NCBI RefSeq assembly: GCF_026226615.1
Contig: NZ_JAJAPB010000012.1
Location: 1 to 64,000, forward strand
From: Geovibrio ferrireducens
Lineage (GTDB): Bacteria > Chrysiogenota > Deferribacteres > Deferribacterales > Geovibrionaceae
Length of the DNA stretch: 64,000 bases
Direction: 5' to 3'
Part shown: in pieces, positions 28,431-37,462 of the stretch
Position numbering within the stretch: position 1 is the first letter of the stretch
How the letters are laid out: the number at the start of each line of letters is the position of its first letter
Made by a program: the position numbers and the translations under genes
The notes under the pieces: model-generated
What the model was told of the DNA's origin: nothing
Databases searched by the model: none
The model's input: the letters and a program-made list of their open reading frames with translations, nothing else

Positions 28431-29395
28431 TAAAAAAAGGCTTTTCTCTCATTGAGCTTCTTGTTGTGCTTGTCATAGCCGGGGTGCTTGTCACTGCGCT
28501 TTACACCACCTATATAAATCTCTATTCCGGCACTAAACAGCTTTCAAAGATAAGTGAATCCAACATAGAGAATATTATAAGCTCCGAAATCGTCAGAGTT
28601 GATCTCAGCAACGCAGGCTTCGGGCTTGCAAGAGACGAAGAGACGGCGGCAGGAGATACTCTCTACCCTGTGGACTGGGATAACGGTACACTGGATATTT
28701 TCACCACCTACGACAGGCTGGAGCCCAGAACCCACGGCTGGGTGCTGCTGAAATGCGAGGAAGAAGGTACGGACTGCGAAATCGACAATGATTCCGACAG
28801 GAGAGAGGCAAACCATTTCAGCGGGCTTAAGGTTATTGATACAGGAACTAACAGAATTATCGATCATGACATAAACAGCGTCTCAACACTGGATTTCCGC
28901 TATGCCGTCGGTTATCCGTATGATGCTGCATCTGCGGAAAAATTCAGAACCATAACATACCGCATGGCCGAAGACTGCAACGATGACGGAACCCCGGACA
29001 GATCAGCCAGATGCAACCCGAACACTGCGGTGCTTTGCAGAGGTACTGTGCCTGTTGTGGACTGTGTGGGCGGCTGGGCTGTTTATGCGGGCTATGATGA
29101 CGGCGGGGACATTGTTTATGACACTCTGGCAAATGTAATCGCTGACAGCCCGGACAACCTTTTCAGCCTCAGAAGACTTGTGGTCTACGTTTTGGTTCAG
29201 GAAGGACAGTTTGACAGCAAATTCAACTTCGGGGACGATGAGATGGTGAAAAATCTTGATTTCGATGCTGAGAATAATGCGCTGGACCAGTTAAGTTTCC
29301 CCATCCCGGCAAACGGAAGGAACTACCGCTGGAATATTATGACGATAGATACAAAAACGTACAACATAGGTGACAAGTATGAAGCTCAGCAATAA
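28427..29395 (+). CDS. PilW-like minor pseudopilin
   Basis: This 322-residue protein has the prepilin signal KKGFSLIELLVVLVIAGVLV. The long mature part with several Cys (CEEEGTDCE, DCNDDG, RCNPNTAVLCRG, DCVGGW) and acidic patches is typical of PilW. ATGA overlap with the upstream gene. PilW links to PilV and PilX in the priming complex below PilY1. Confidence 0.85.
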   Translation: MIKKGFSLIELLVVLVIAGVLVTALYTTYINLYSGTKQLSKISESNIENIISSEIVRVDLSNAGFGLARDEETAAGDTLYPVDWDNGTLDIFTTYDRLEPRTHGWVLLKCEEEGTDCEIDNDSDRREANHFSGLKVIDTGTNRIIDHDINSVSTLDFRYAVGYPYDAASAEKFRTITYRMAEDCNDDGTPDRSARCNPNTAVLCRGTVPVVDCVGGWAVYAGYDDGGDIVYDTLANVIADSPDNLFSLRRLVVYVLVQEGQFDSKFNFGDDEMVKNLDFDAENNALDQLSFPIPANGRNYRWNIMTIDTKTYNIGDKYEAQQ

Positions 29396-29813
29396 AGGTT
29401 TCTCACTGCTCACCACTCTTATCCTTTCCGCTGTTGTGCTGGCTTTCCTCAGTGCGCTTATATATTTCGTTCAGTCCGGCTCCAGAACAGCCGCCTCTCT
29501 GGACTCCTACAAGAGCTCGCTGGAAATAGCCAAGGGAGCCTCAGAGCTTATTATGAAAGGCGTGGATGATGACGAGATAGAGTGCTCGGACGATGCGGAC
29601 TATATTGATGATGTGCGTGAGTTTATGGCGCCGTACGGTGCAGATACTTCCACACACACGGTAACTGTAAGCTCTTACAGGTGCGAAAGGTTCTACACCG
29701 AAAACAGCGAAAGAGAGGTCTATATCTTCACTGTACTTGTTCAGCGTAACAACACAGAGGAGCGCGCGGAAGTGGATTTCGGCTATATGAAAAGCGCCTT
29801 GCAGGATCCTTAG
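29379..29813 (+). CDS. PilX-like minor pseudopilin without the +5 glutamate
   Basis: This 144-residue protein starts with NKGFSLLTTLILSAVVLAFL. The residue at +5 is Leu and not Glu, as in GspK/PilX-type subunits that sit at the very tip of a pilus or pseudopilus. The start at 29379 follows AGGTGA, overlapping the end of the PilW-like gene. It is the last gene of the operon. Confidence 0.8.
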   Translation: MKLSNKGFSLLTTLILSAVVLAFLSALIYFVQSGSRTAASLDSYKSSLEIAKGASELIMKGVDDDEIECSDDADYIDDVREFMAPYGADTSTHTVTVSSYRCERFYTENSEREVYIFTVLVQRNNTEERAEVDFGYMKSALQDP

Positions 29814-29849
29814 GGAATATCTGTATACACTGTCAATTATATTCCACAA

Positions 29850-29878
29850 TTGATTTTTCTGTTCCATTTGCCTAAACT
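29850..29878 (+). promoter_or_regulatory. Candidate promoter of glmU
   Basis: TTGATT and TAAACT are separated by 17 bases, ending 30 bases before the glmU start codon. Confidence 0.35.
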
Positions 29879-29908
29879 CTTATCTATTGCTTTTTATACG
29901 GTGAAATA

Positions 29909-31264
29909 ATGAAAATTCTCGCTCTTATCCTCGCTGCGGGCAAGGGAACCCGCATGAAATCCTCAAAACCGAAGGTTCTTTTCGAATCAGCCGGGAAGCC
30001 GATGATAGATTATGTTATAAACGCCTCCTCAGCATGCGGTGCGGATGAGGTGAACATTGTAGTGGGCAGCGGCGCAGAGGATGTGAAAACCCATGTGGGC
30101 GAAAGAGCCTCCTTCAGCCTTCAGGAGAGTCAGCGCGGAACGGCGGATGCGGTTCTGGCGGCGAAAGCCGTCATACAGAAGCACGGCGGCCGTGTGCTTA
30201 TCCTCTGCGGGGATATGCCCCTTGTGAGGGCTGAAACCCTGAAGAAGTTTATGGAAACGGCAGAGGCGCATCCGGTGAGCTTCATAAGCGTCAGCGTTAA
30301 AAACCCTGCGGGCTACGGGCGTGTTATCCGCGGCGGGGGCGGTTCAGTCATTAAAATAGTTGAGGAAAAGGACGCAAACGATCAGGAAAAAAGAATAAAC
30401 GAGATAAACACCGGAATATACTTCTGTGATTCAGCCGTTCTGCTGGACAGGCTTTCCCGCGTGGGGAGCGATAACGCCCAGAACGAGTTTTATCTTACCG
30501 ATATAGTGAAGGAAGGCGCATTCGCATACAAGGCGGAGGACGAAAACGAATTTTTAGGCGTGAACAACCGTGTTCAGCTTGCGGAAAGCGCAAAAGTTCT
30601 CTGGAAGCGCAGGGCGGTCAGGTTCATGGAGCAGGGGGTCAGCATACTCGATCCCGATACATTTTATGCCGATGAGGAAACCGAAATAGAAAACGATGCG
30701 GAGATATACCCTAATGTTTATCTCCACGGGAAAAATATAATAAAAACCGGAAGCGTGATCATGTCCGGCTGCCGCATAACGGATTCCGTTATCGGCGAAA
30801 ACTGCGAAATCAAGGACAACTGCTATATAACCGAAAGCAAGGTAGGCGCAGGAAGCTCAGTGGGCCCTATGGCTCAGCTTCGTCCGGGCACTGTGCTTGA
30901 GGGTGATAATAAGATAGGCAACTTTGTGGAAACAAAAAAAGCGTTCATGGGGCAGGGGAGCAAGGCCAGCCACCTGACCTATCTCGGTGACGCTGAGATA
31001 GGCAGAGATGTTAATATAGGCTGCGGTACAATTACCTGTAATTATGACGGTATAAACAAGTATAAGACTGTCATAGAAGACGGTGTTTTTGTGGGGAGCG
31101 ATGTTCAGCTTGTTGCTCCTGTGAAGATAGGCAGAGGCGCCCTTCTGGCGGCTGGCTCCACGATCACAAAGGATGTGCCCGCGGATGCTCTCGCCATGAC
31201 AAGGGCGGATATGAAGATCAAGGAAGGCTGGGTCTCCCGCTGGAAGAGTACAAAGAAGAAATAA
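29909..31264 (+). CDS. glmU: Bifunctional GlmU (GlcNAc-1-P uridyltransferase / GlcN-1-P acetyltransferase)
   Basis: This 451-residue enzyme has an N-terminal nucleotidyltransferase with LAAGKGTRMKSSKPKVL and a C-terminal left-handed beta-helix acetyltransferase with GPMAQLRPGT, NFVETKKA, HLTYLGDAEIG and GCGTITCNYDG. It acetylates glucosamine-1-phosphate and then makes UDP-GlcNAc for peptidoglycan and LPS. glmS follows 67 bases downstream, so the two make UDP-GlcNAc together. It also feeds the sugar pool used by the glycan cassette further right. Confidence 0.97.
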   Translation: MKILALILAAGKGTRMKSSKPKVLFESAGKPMIDYVINASSACGADEVNIVVGSGAEDVKTHVGERASFSLQESQRGTADAVLAAKAVIQKHGGRVLILCGDMPLVRAETLKKFMETAEAHPVSFISVSVKNPAGYGRVIRGGGGSVIKIVEEKDANDQEKRINEINTGIYFCDSAVLLDRLSRVGSDNAQNEFYLTDIVKEGAFAYKAEDENEFLGVNNRVQLAESAKVLWKRRAVRFMEQGVSILDPDTFYADEETEIENDAEIYPNVYLHGKNIIKTGSVIMSGCRITDSVIGENCEIKDNCYITESKVGAGSSVGPMAQLRPGTVLEGDNKIGNFVETKKAFMGQGSKASHLTYLGDAEIGRDVNIGCGTITCNYDGINKYKTVIEDGVFVGSDVQLVAPVKIGRGALLAAGSTITKDVPADALAMTRADMKIKEGWVSRWKSTKKK

Positions 31265-31331
31265 AGCCGTGAATCAGAATCAGGCAAAGTGTGCGGATTT
31301 CTGATTATTAATTATAAGGAAAGGTAAAAAT

Positions 31332-33155
31332 ATGTGCGGAATCGTAGGATATATAGGAAATTCAAAGGCATCTAACGTTCTTCTGGAAGGTCTTTCCAGA
31401 CTGGAATACAGAGGGTATGACTCGGCAGGGCTCTGCCTTCTCGAAGACGGTGTCATTGAGATAACCCGCAGTGTGGGCAAACTGGTAAACCTTAAGGAAG
31501 CACTGAAAGACAGGGACTTCAAGGCGACTGCGGGCATAGGGCACACGCGCTGGGCAACTCACGGCAAGCCCTCCTTCGAGAATGCCCACCCGCATAAATC
31601 GACGTATATCTCCCTTGTTCATAACGGCATAATAGAGAACTACCTTCAGCTTAAGGAGAGGCTCGCGTCAGAGGGCTACAGCTTCAAATCAGAGACAGAC
31701 ACGGAGGTGATAGCCCACCTCATAGAATCACTTTATGAAGGCGACCTGCTTAAAGCTGTTCAGGCGGCGCTGGCAGAGCTGAAAGGCTCATACGCCCTCG
31801 GTGTTATTTCAGAAAAAGAGCCGGATAAGGTTATCGTCGCCAGAAAAGACAGCCCGCTGGTTCTCGGTGTGGGCAACGGGGAGATGTTCGCTGCGAGCGA
31901 TATTCCCGCTGTGCTGAGCCACACCCGCACATTCGTTTTCCTTGAGGACGGCGATGTGGCCGTGATAACCAGAAACGGCTACACAATATATGACGGCGAA
32001 GGAAACGCCGTCGACAGAGATGTGAAAAATATAGACTGGAACCCCGTCATGGCGGAGAAGGCCGGATACCGCCACTTCATGCAGAAAGAGATAAACGAGC
32101 AGCCCAGAGCGCTGATAGACACGATCAGGGGGAAATACAGCCTCGAATCAGGCGATGTGTTCTTTGATCTCTCCAAAGATCTTAAGGAATCGCTCAGGGA
32201 TATAAACCGAATAGTCATAGTCGCCTGCGGAACAAGCTGGCACGCAGGGCTTGTGGGCAAGTTTTATATAGAGAAGTTTGCCCGTATTCCCGTTGAGGTG
32301 GATATAGCCTCCGAATACCGCTACAGGGACTTAATAGCCGATGAAAAACTGCTTTTTATCGCCATCAGTCAGTCCGGGGAAACTGCGGACACTCTTTCCG
32401 CCATGCGCATGGTTAAGAAGATGGGAGCAAAGGTTATTTCCATATGCAATGTGGTGGGCTCATCCATCGCAAGGGAATCTCACAGCGTGGTGTATACCCA
32501 CGCAGGGCCTGAGATAGGCGTTGCCTCCACAAAGGCTTTCACCACACAGGTAGCCAGCCTGTTTCTGTTCTCCATGTATCTCGGCAGAATGAAGGGAACA
32601 CTGAATGCGGATGACTGCAGGGAATTTCTCAAGGCGCTTGTCTCAATACCCGATAAGCTTGAGCATGTACTTAAACAGGACGGCGCTATTGAAGATCTGG
32701 CGAAGAAATATAAGGACGCATCAGACTTCCTCTATCTGGGCAGAAACGTAAACTACCCCATAGCTCTTGAGGGTGCGCTTAAGCTCAAGGAGATTTCATA
32801 CATCCACGCCGAAGGCTACCCCGCAGGGGAAATGAAGCACGGCCCCATTGCCCTCATAGACAGTGAGCTTCCTGTGTTTGTCATAGCGGTGAAGGGCTCC
32901 GTTTATGATAAAACCGCCTCAAATGTTGAGGAGGTTAAGGCCAGGGACGGCATAGTCATCGCCATAGTTACCGAAGGCGATGCTGAACTTGCCGGAAAGG
33001 CGGATCATGTAATCGAGGTTCCCGATGTGCCGGAGGAGCTTTCAGTTTTCCTCACGGTAACTGCAACGCAGATATTCGCCTACCACTGCGCAAATCTTCT
33101 CGGCCTTGATGTTGACCAGCCGAGAAACCTCGCAAAATCGGTTACTGTGGAGTAA
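31332..33155 (+). CDS. glmS: Glutamine-fructose-6-phosphate aminotransferase GlmS
   Basis: This 607-residue enzyme begins MCGIVGYIG, with Cys2 as the glutaminase nucleophile of the class II amidotransferase domain, and has two SIS domains (SQSGETADTLSAM near 345-360; EGALKLKEISYIHAEGYPAGEMKHGPIAL near 480-510) and the usual end PRNLAKSVTVE. It makes glucosamine-6-phosphate from fructose-6-phosphate. The 67-base gap before it is too short for a glmS ribozyme. GGAAAGG precedes the ATG. Confidence 0.97.
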   Translation: MCGIVGYIGNSKASNVLLEGLSRLEYRGYDSAGLCLLEDGVIEITRSVGKLVNLKEALKDRDFKATAGIGHTRWATHGKPSFENAHPHKSTYISLVHNGIIENYLQLKERLASEGYSFKSETDTEVIAHLIESLYEGDLLKAVQAALAELKGSYALGVISEKEPDKVIVARKDSPLVLGVGNGEMFAASDIPAVLSHTRTFVFLEDGDVAVITRNGYTIYDGEGNAVDRDVKNIDWNPVMAEKAGYRHFMQKEINEQPRALIDTIRGKYSLESGDVFFDLSKDLKESLRDINRIVIVACGTSWHAGLVGKFYIEKFARIPVEVDIASEYRYRDLIADEKLLFIAISQSGETADTLSAMRMVKKMGAKVISICNVVGSSIARESHSVVYTHAGPEIGVASTKAFTTQVASLFLFSMYLGRMKGTLNADDCREFLKALVSIPDKLEHVLKQDGAIEDLAKKYKDASDFLYLGRNVNYPIALEGALKLKEISYIHAEGYPAGEMKHGPIALIDSELPVFVIAVKGSVYDKTASNVEEVKARDGIVIAIVTEGDAELAGKADHVIEVPDVPEELSVFLTVTATQIFAYHCANLLGLDVDQPRNLAKSVTVE

Positions 33156-33160
33156 GTTGC

Positions 33161-33190
33161 CAAGCCTCCGCGATGCGGGGGCTTGTTTGT
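33161..33190 (+). terminator. Terminator of glmU-glmS
   Basis: An 11-bp stem (33161-33171 with 33175-33185, one T:G pair, loop GAT) followed by TTTGTT, placed right after the glmS stop and against the convergent protease gene. Confidence 0.85.
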
Positions 33191-34515
33191 TACCGCACTC
33201 TGTTTGTCAGCAGGTCAGTGTAGGGAGCTTTTTCCGCTTTTGCTCTTTCGGCAGATGAGGGGGCAGAAGGCTGACAAATACCGTTCAAAGTGTAATCCAT
33301 GGCCGCGGCGAGAAGCTGCTCATCTTCATCGCCGTATTCCTTCATTGCCGTGTAATCCTCATAAAAAGTGCAGTCCGGCTGCATTCCTGTGTAATATCTT
33401 CCCTGCCCCAGTGAGTTCAGGTTTTCAAACACGATGGGATAAAAGTATTTATCGCAGAACTTTGTCGGCATACTGCTCACAGGCTTGCCGTATGTGGTTG
33501 TGCCGATAATTGAAATATCTCTGTATGGTTTAAGGGTGTTTATCAGTATCTCGCTGGCGGAGGCTGTTCCGCCGGAGGTGATGAACACAATTTTTTCCAG
33601 AACAAAGTCGTGCCCTGTGTCCATTATTTTATAAGCAATATCTGGATAAGAAGGGTTGAAACGCCCGGTCAGAAGACGTTTCCCTATGTGCTCCCTGCCT
33701 GCGAATGCGCTTGCCAGTATTACCGCCATGTTGACCGAGCCGCCGCCGTTTGCCCGCAGATCCATTATGAGATAGTTAACATTCTCTGTCCGGAGAAGAT
33801 TAAGAGCAGAGAAAACCTCACTCAGGGAGGAACCGAAGAAATCATATGAGAAGTATCCGGTCTTTTTGCCGCTCAATGCATCAGCGAAGACTGAGACATT
33901 ATTTATTGAGGGTGTATGGAACTGCGCCTTAGTGATTACCGCAGAGTGCTGAACGGAATCCGCATCAAGATATGTGACAGATACCTGTACCCCCGCCGCA
34001 GCTTCACCCAGAATATCCGAAAGCTGTGAAGAGCTTGCTATATTCTCCGCCTGCCAGCCGTTAACATTGATTATTCTGTTTCCGCGTCTGAGCCCCGCTG
34101 TGTGGGCGGGGGAGCCTTCATAAACATGTGAAAGGTAGATTCCGCCGCCGGTGAACATAAACCTGACACCTATCCCGACTGCGATTTCCGCATTGCTGTT
34201 TTCCACATCTGCTGCGCTCCGTATATAAGAATAGATGTCCTTCTGCGGCCTGAGAGCCGTCAGAACGGCCTCCGGCGAAGGGTAAGAAGCATAATTCAGC
34301 GCCGGAACATCCGCCCGCCAGAAATAGGGATCACGCATTATGTCATATATGAACCTGTTCTGTTCAGTTACCGAACAGTCTGCGGGCAGATAGCCTCTGA
34401 TGACAGCGGTTATATCGGATGACTGCGGTGAGCTGTCTCCGCCGCCGCTGCTTCCGCCGCATGCGGTAATGGACAGAGTGAGTATAATATAAGAGAACAG
34501 ACGGCGCAGTTTCAT
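33190..34515 (-). CDS. S41-family (C-terminal processing-like) protease lipoprotein
   Basis: This 441-residue lipoprotein (lipobox SITACG, then Gly/Ser linker) has a PDZ domain (YEGSPAHTAGLRRGNRIINVNGW) and an S41 serine protease domain with GGTASASEILINTL (nucleophile Ser) and TTTYGKPVSSM (the general-base Lys about 25 residues later). The start at 34515 follows GAGGT. S41 enzymes cut C-terminal tails in the periplasm. The short DUF-like region between the lipobox and PDZ (YIMRDPYFW-like) is seen in bacterial S41 lipoproteins. It is transcribed alone, divergent from argB. Confidence 0.85.
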   Translation of the reverse strand: MKLRRLFSYIILTLSITACGGSSGGGDSSPQSSDITAVIRGYLPADCSVTEQNRFIYDIMRDPYFWRADVPALNYASYPSPEAVLTALRPQKDIYSYIRSAADVENSNAEIAVGIGVRFMFTGGGIYLSHVYEGSPAHTAGLRRGNRIINVNGWQAENIASSSQLSDILGEAAAGVQVSVTYLDADSVQHSAVITKAQFHTPSINNVSVFADALSGKKTGYFSYDFFGSSLSEVFSALNLLRTENVNYLIMDLRANGGGSVNMAVILASAFAGREHIGKRLLTGRFNPSYPDIAYKIMDTGHDFVLEKIVFITSGGTASASEILINTLKPYRDISIIGTTTYGKPVSSMPTKFCDKYFYPIVFENLNSLGQGRYYTGMQPDCTFYEDYTAMKEYGDEDEQLLAAAMDYTLNGICQPSAPSSAERAKAEKAPYTDLLTNRVR

Positions 34516-34666
34516 GGCAGACCTCATTTGTAATGTCCGGATACAGGCATTATATACCTGTTGTGAGTATGCGTCAGCCTGTTTAGGCATAAATTTGCTT
34601 TATTCTGCTCCGTTTTCGGTTTATACATGAGGATTCCCGCACAGTTTTTTTTCCGGAGAGAAGAGA

Positions 34667-35545
34667 ATGGAAGAACTCATTAGAAAGGCGGATGTGCTCA
34701 TAGAGGCGCTTCCTTACATTCAGAAGTTTTACGGCAAAACCATAGTTATCAAATACGGCGGGCACGCCATGGTGGACGAGGATCTCAAGCTCAGCTTCGC
34801 CAATGACATAGTGCTGATGAAGTACATAGGCATACGTCCGGTGATTGTCCACGGCGGCGGGCCTCAGATAGGCGACATGCTGAAAAAACTGAATATAAAG
34901 ACCGAGTTCGTTTCCGGAATGCGTGTGACAGATGCCGAAACCATGAATGTGGTGGAGATGGTTCTGGCGGGCAAAATAAATAAAGACATAGTAAGGCTTA
35001 TAAATAAAAACGGCGGTGTGGCCATAGGGCTTTCCGGCAAGGACGGAAACCTTGTCCGTGCGGAGAAGCTCCGCCTTGAGGATGACCCTACCTTTATCAG
35101 AACGCCTGAGATAATAGATCTCGGCCATGTGGGTAAAGTGAAAAGTGTTAATGTGGGCGTGCTGGAAAAGCTTGCTGACAGCTATATCCCCGTTATTGCG
35201 CCGGTGGGCGTGGGTGATGATTACGAAGCGTACAACATAAATGCGGATCTCGTTGCGGGAAGCATAGCAGCAGCTCTTAAGGCAGAGAAGCTGGTTCTGC
35301 TTACTGATGTGCCGTATGTTATGGATAAGGAGAAAAACCGAATCTCCACAATTCACCTTAATGATGTGGACAGAATGAAGCTTGATGAAGTGGTCACAGG
35401 CGGAATGATTCCCAAGGTGGACTGTGCTGCGGAGGCAGTGAGAGGCGGTGTAAAAAAGGCTCACATTATAGACGGGCGTGTTCAGCACTCTGTTCTGCTT
35501 GAAATGTTCACAACTTCCGGCATCGGCACGCAGATAGTTGAATAA
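34667..35545 (+). CDS. argB: Acetylglutamate kinase ArgB
   Basis: This 292-residue kinase has VIKYGGHAM (ATP site), [19 protein letters not shown] and [10 protein letters not shown], the full ArgB pattern. It phosphorylates N-acetylglutamate in arginine (and so ornithine) synthesis. The N-terminal extension with [14 protein letters not shown] is typical of the arginine-sensitive type, so feedback inhibition is likely. No other arg gene is near. Ornithine made here would be a precursor for the ornithine lipid genes at 5.5-7.1 kb. GGAGAGAAGAG precedes the ATG. Confidence 0.95.
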   Translation: MEELIRKADVLIEALPYIQKFYGKTIVIKYGGHAMVDEDLKLSFANDIVLMKYIGIRPVIVHGGGPQIGDMLKKLNIKTEFVSGMRVTDAETMNVVEMVLAGKINKDIVRLINKNGGVAIGLSGKDGNLVRAEKLRLEDDPTFIRTPEIIDLGHVGKVKSVNVGVLEKLADSYIPVIAPVGVGDDYEAYNINADLVAGSIAAALKAEKLVLLTDVPYVMDKEKNRISTIHLNDVDRMKLDEVVTGGMIPKVDCAAEAVRGGVKKAHIIDGRVQHSVLLEMFTTSGIGTQIVE

Positions 35546-36162
35546 TGCACAGAAATCTCATTCCCCAGAGCTTTATTACTGATATAGTTGCGCCCGCCTG
35601 CGGGAACGACAAACGGATCATAGAGGCGTTTCTTACCACGCCCAGAGCTAAGTTCATAGATGAGGCAATGTGCCGCCGCCCCTATGCGGATGATGCGCTC
35701 CCTATCGGTTTCGGGCAGACAATATCAAAGCCTTCCACCGTTGCTCTTATGACAAAAGCACTGCAGCTTGAACCCTCTCACCGTGTGCTTGAAATAGGCA
35801 GCGGCTCAGGCTTTCAGGCTGCTATTCTCAGCAGGCTCTGCACTAGGGTTTACACTGTTGAGCGCATTCCCGAACTATACCGAAGGGCAATGAGCATTAT
35901 TCACAAAATGCGGATTGTGAATATCAAGTTCAAGTTGGACGACGGCAACCTCGGCTGGGCGGAAAACGGCCCGTATGACAGGATTATAGCCACTGCGGAG
36001 GCAAAAAACCTTCCGCCGGAGCTTACCTCGCAGCTTGCGGAGGGCGGAATAATGTTAATCCCCCTTGGCGGCTCAATTATTGAAATCATTAAGGAAAACG
36101 GGGAAACCCGCCAGCGCAAAATTGCAGACTGCAGTTTTGTTGACTTTGTCTGCGGAAAATAG
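35545..36162 (+). CDS. pcm: Protein-L-isoaspartate O-methyltransferase
   Basis: This 205-residue protein matches PCMT: RRPYADDALPIGFGQTISKP, VLEIGSGSGFQAAIL (SAM motif I), TVERIPELY, and DRIIATAEAKNLPPEL. It methylates damaged Asp residues in aged proteins for repair. The ATG overlaps the argB stop (TAATG). The next gene on the same strand is an RpoS-like sigma factor; pcm-rpoS linkage is known in Proteobacteria, where Pcm helps stationary-phase survival. Confidence 0.93.
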   Translation: MHRNLIPQSFITDIVAPACGNDKRIIEAFLTTPRAKFIDEAMCRRPYADDALPIGFGQTISKPSTVALMTKALQLEPSHRVLEIGSGSGFQAAILSRLCTRVYTVERIPELYRRAMSIIHKMRIVNIKFKLDDGNLGWAENGPYDRIIATAEAKNLPPELTSQLAEGGIMLIPLGGSIIEIIKENGETRQRKIADCSFVDFVCGK

Positions 36163-36502
36163 AACGGTATTTTCTTATATTCGCCAGGTATTTCTGTTTC
36201 AATCGTTCTACACCTGTCAATTTCTTTTGTGCACCAAACTTATGTGTTAAAGTTGTCAAATCGGATCAAAATAATCCAAATGGTAATTTTCCCCTTCCCA
36301 TTTCAATAGAACTGCGTTAAATTATTACTTGTCAAGCGAAGTTGATCATGAAATTAACTTTTTTTTCATCCTCTTTGTTTGGATCAACCGCAGGATTTGT
36401 CACGTTCTGTATATTGCGAACGGTGTATTCCTCTATGACCTTACCGCAGTTCGTGGCAGCACAGTTTTGATCATTTTTTATTTATTGTTTTACGGAGTGT
36501 TT
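36163..36502 (+). promoter_or_regulatory. 340-base leader/intergenic region of the RpoS-like gene
   Basis: This AT-rich stretch between pcm and the sigma-factor gene holds no convincing gene. The sigma reading frame stays open from 36329, but that 58-codon part is hydrophobic and without a ribosome site, so it is unlikely to be coding. Several TTGTCA and GATCA words occur (for example TTGTCA at 36398) but no well-spaced -10. A long leader with translational control, as for rpoS in other bacteria, is possible. Confidence 0.35.
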
Positions 36503-37462
36503 ATGATCAACGATGATATACTGCAAAAAAGTGAACCGGAAATTGATGAAGAAGTCGAAATTGACATGGATGAGGAAGCTGTTCCTGTCGAAATTGAGAT
36601 CGAGGACATAAAGCCCGATTACAATTCAGAGGATCTGGAAGTCTTCAAAATCTATCTTAATGAAATCTCCCGTTATCCTGTTCTCACCAGAGAGGAAGAG
36701 GTTGATCTCGCCAAAGGAATCGAACAGTCCGACAGAGCTTCCAAGGAAATGATGATAAAGTGCAACCTGCGCCTTGTGGTTTCCATCGCGAAGAAATATA
36801 TAAACCGCGGCATGACGCTGGTTGATCTGGTGGAGGAAGGGAACATCGGCCTTCTTAAGGCTGTTGAAAAGTTCGACTACACCAAAGGGTTCAAGTTCAG
36901 CACCTATGCCACATGGTGGATACGTCAGGCCATTGAGCGAGCCATCATAAACCAGTGCCGCATGGTGCGTATTCCTGTGCATATGTCTGAGAACATAAGC
37001 AAGGTTCTCAAGGTTCAGGCTGATCTCCAGCAGAAGTTCGGGCGTGAACCGTCCATCCTTGAAATTTCCACAGCGGCAAAAATGCCCCTTTCCGCCCTGA
37101 AAAAGGTTTTTGATGCCATAAAGCAGGACACATCGCTGGATATGCCTGTAGGCGGGGATGAAAGCAGCACTCTGCACGAGTTTATAGCTGATGATGAAAA
37201 ATATCTCGATCCGTACATGAAGATAGAGTCCGAAAGCAAAAAGGACACAATATTCAAATGGCTCACATTCTTAAGCGACAATGAGAGAGAAATCATAATC
37301 CGCCGTTACGGGCTCAGCGGGAATGACCCCGAAACACTTGAGGCCATCGGCGGCGATCTCGGCATTACCCGTGAGAGGGTGCGCCAGATAGAAAAACGGG
37401 TTTTGAGCAAGCTGCGAAACCTGCTGAAAACCAAGAATATATCTCTGGAGGAACTGCTCTGA
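36503..37462 (+). CDS. rpoS: RpoS-like sigma-70 family factor
   Basis: This 319-residue sigma factor lacks region 1.1 but has 1.2, 2, 3 and 4. Region 2 reads [35 protein letters not shown] and [16 protein letters not shown]; region 4 ends with [20 protein letters not shown]. The very acidic N-terminus ([21 protein letters not shown]) is unusual. The size and pcm neighbour favour a stationary-phase RpoS-type factor over housekeeping RpoD. The start at 36503 follows GGAG 5 bases upstream. The next gene overlaps its stop (TGATG). Confidence 0.85.
   Translation: MINDDILQKSEPEIDEEVEIDMDEEAVPVEIEIEDIKPDYNSEDLEVFKIYLNEISRYPVLTREEEVDLAKGIEQSDRASKEMMIKCNLRLVVSIAKKYINRGMTLVDLVEEGNIGLLKAVEKFDYTKGFKFSTYATWWIRQAIERAIINQCRMVRIPVHMSENISKVLKVQADLQQKFGREPSILEISTAAKMPLSALKKVFDAIKQDTSLDMPVGGDESSTLHEFIADDEKYLDPYMKIESESKKDTIFKWLTFLSDNEREIIIRRYGLSGNDPETLEAIGGDLGITRERVRQIEKRVLSKLRNLLKTKNISLEELL

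Noticed and set aside
31265-31331. glmS ribozyme or riboswitch before glmS
   Set aside because: Only 67 bases between glmU and glmS and no matching core.
34583-35488. 301-codon open frame opposite argB
   Set aside because: argB is certain; the antisense product is His/Tyr-rich without a family pattern.
36329-36502. N-terminal extension of the sigma factor frame
   Set aside because: Hydrophobic, without a ribosome site, and not part of sigma-70 family proteins; ATG 36503 has GGAG at good spacing.
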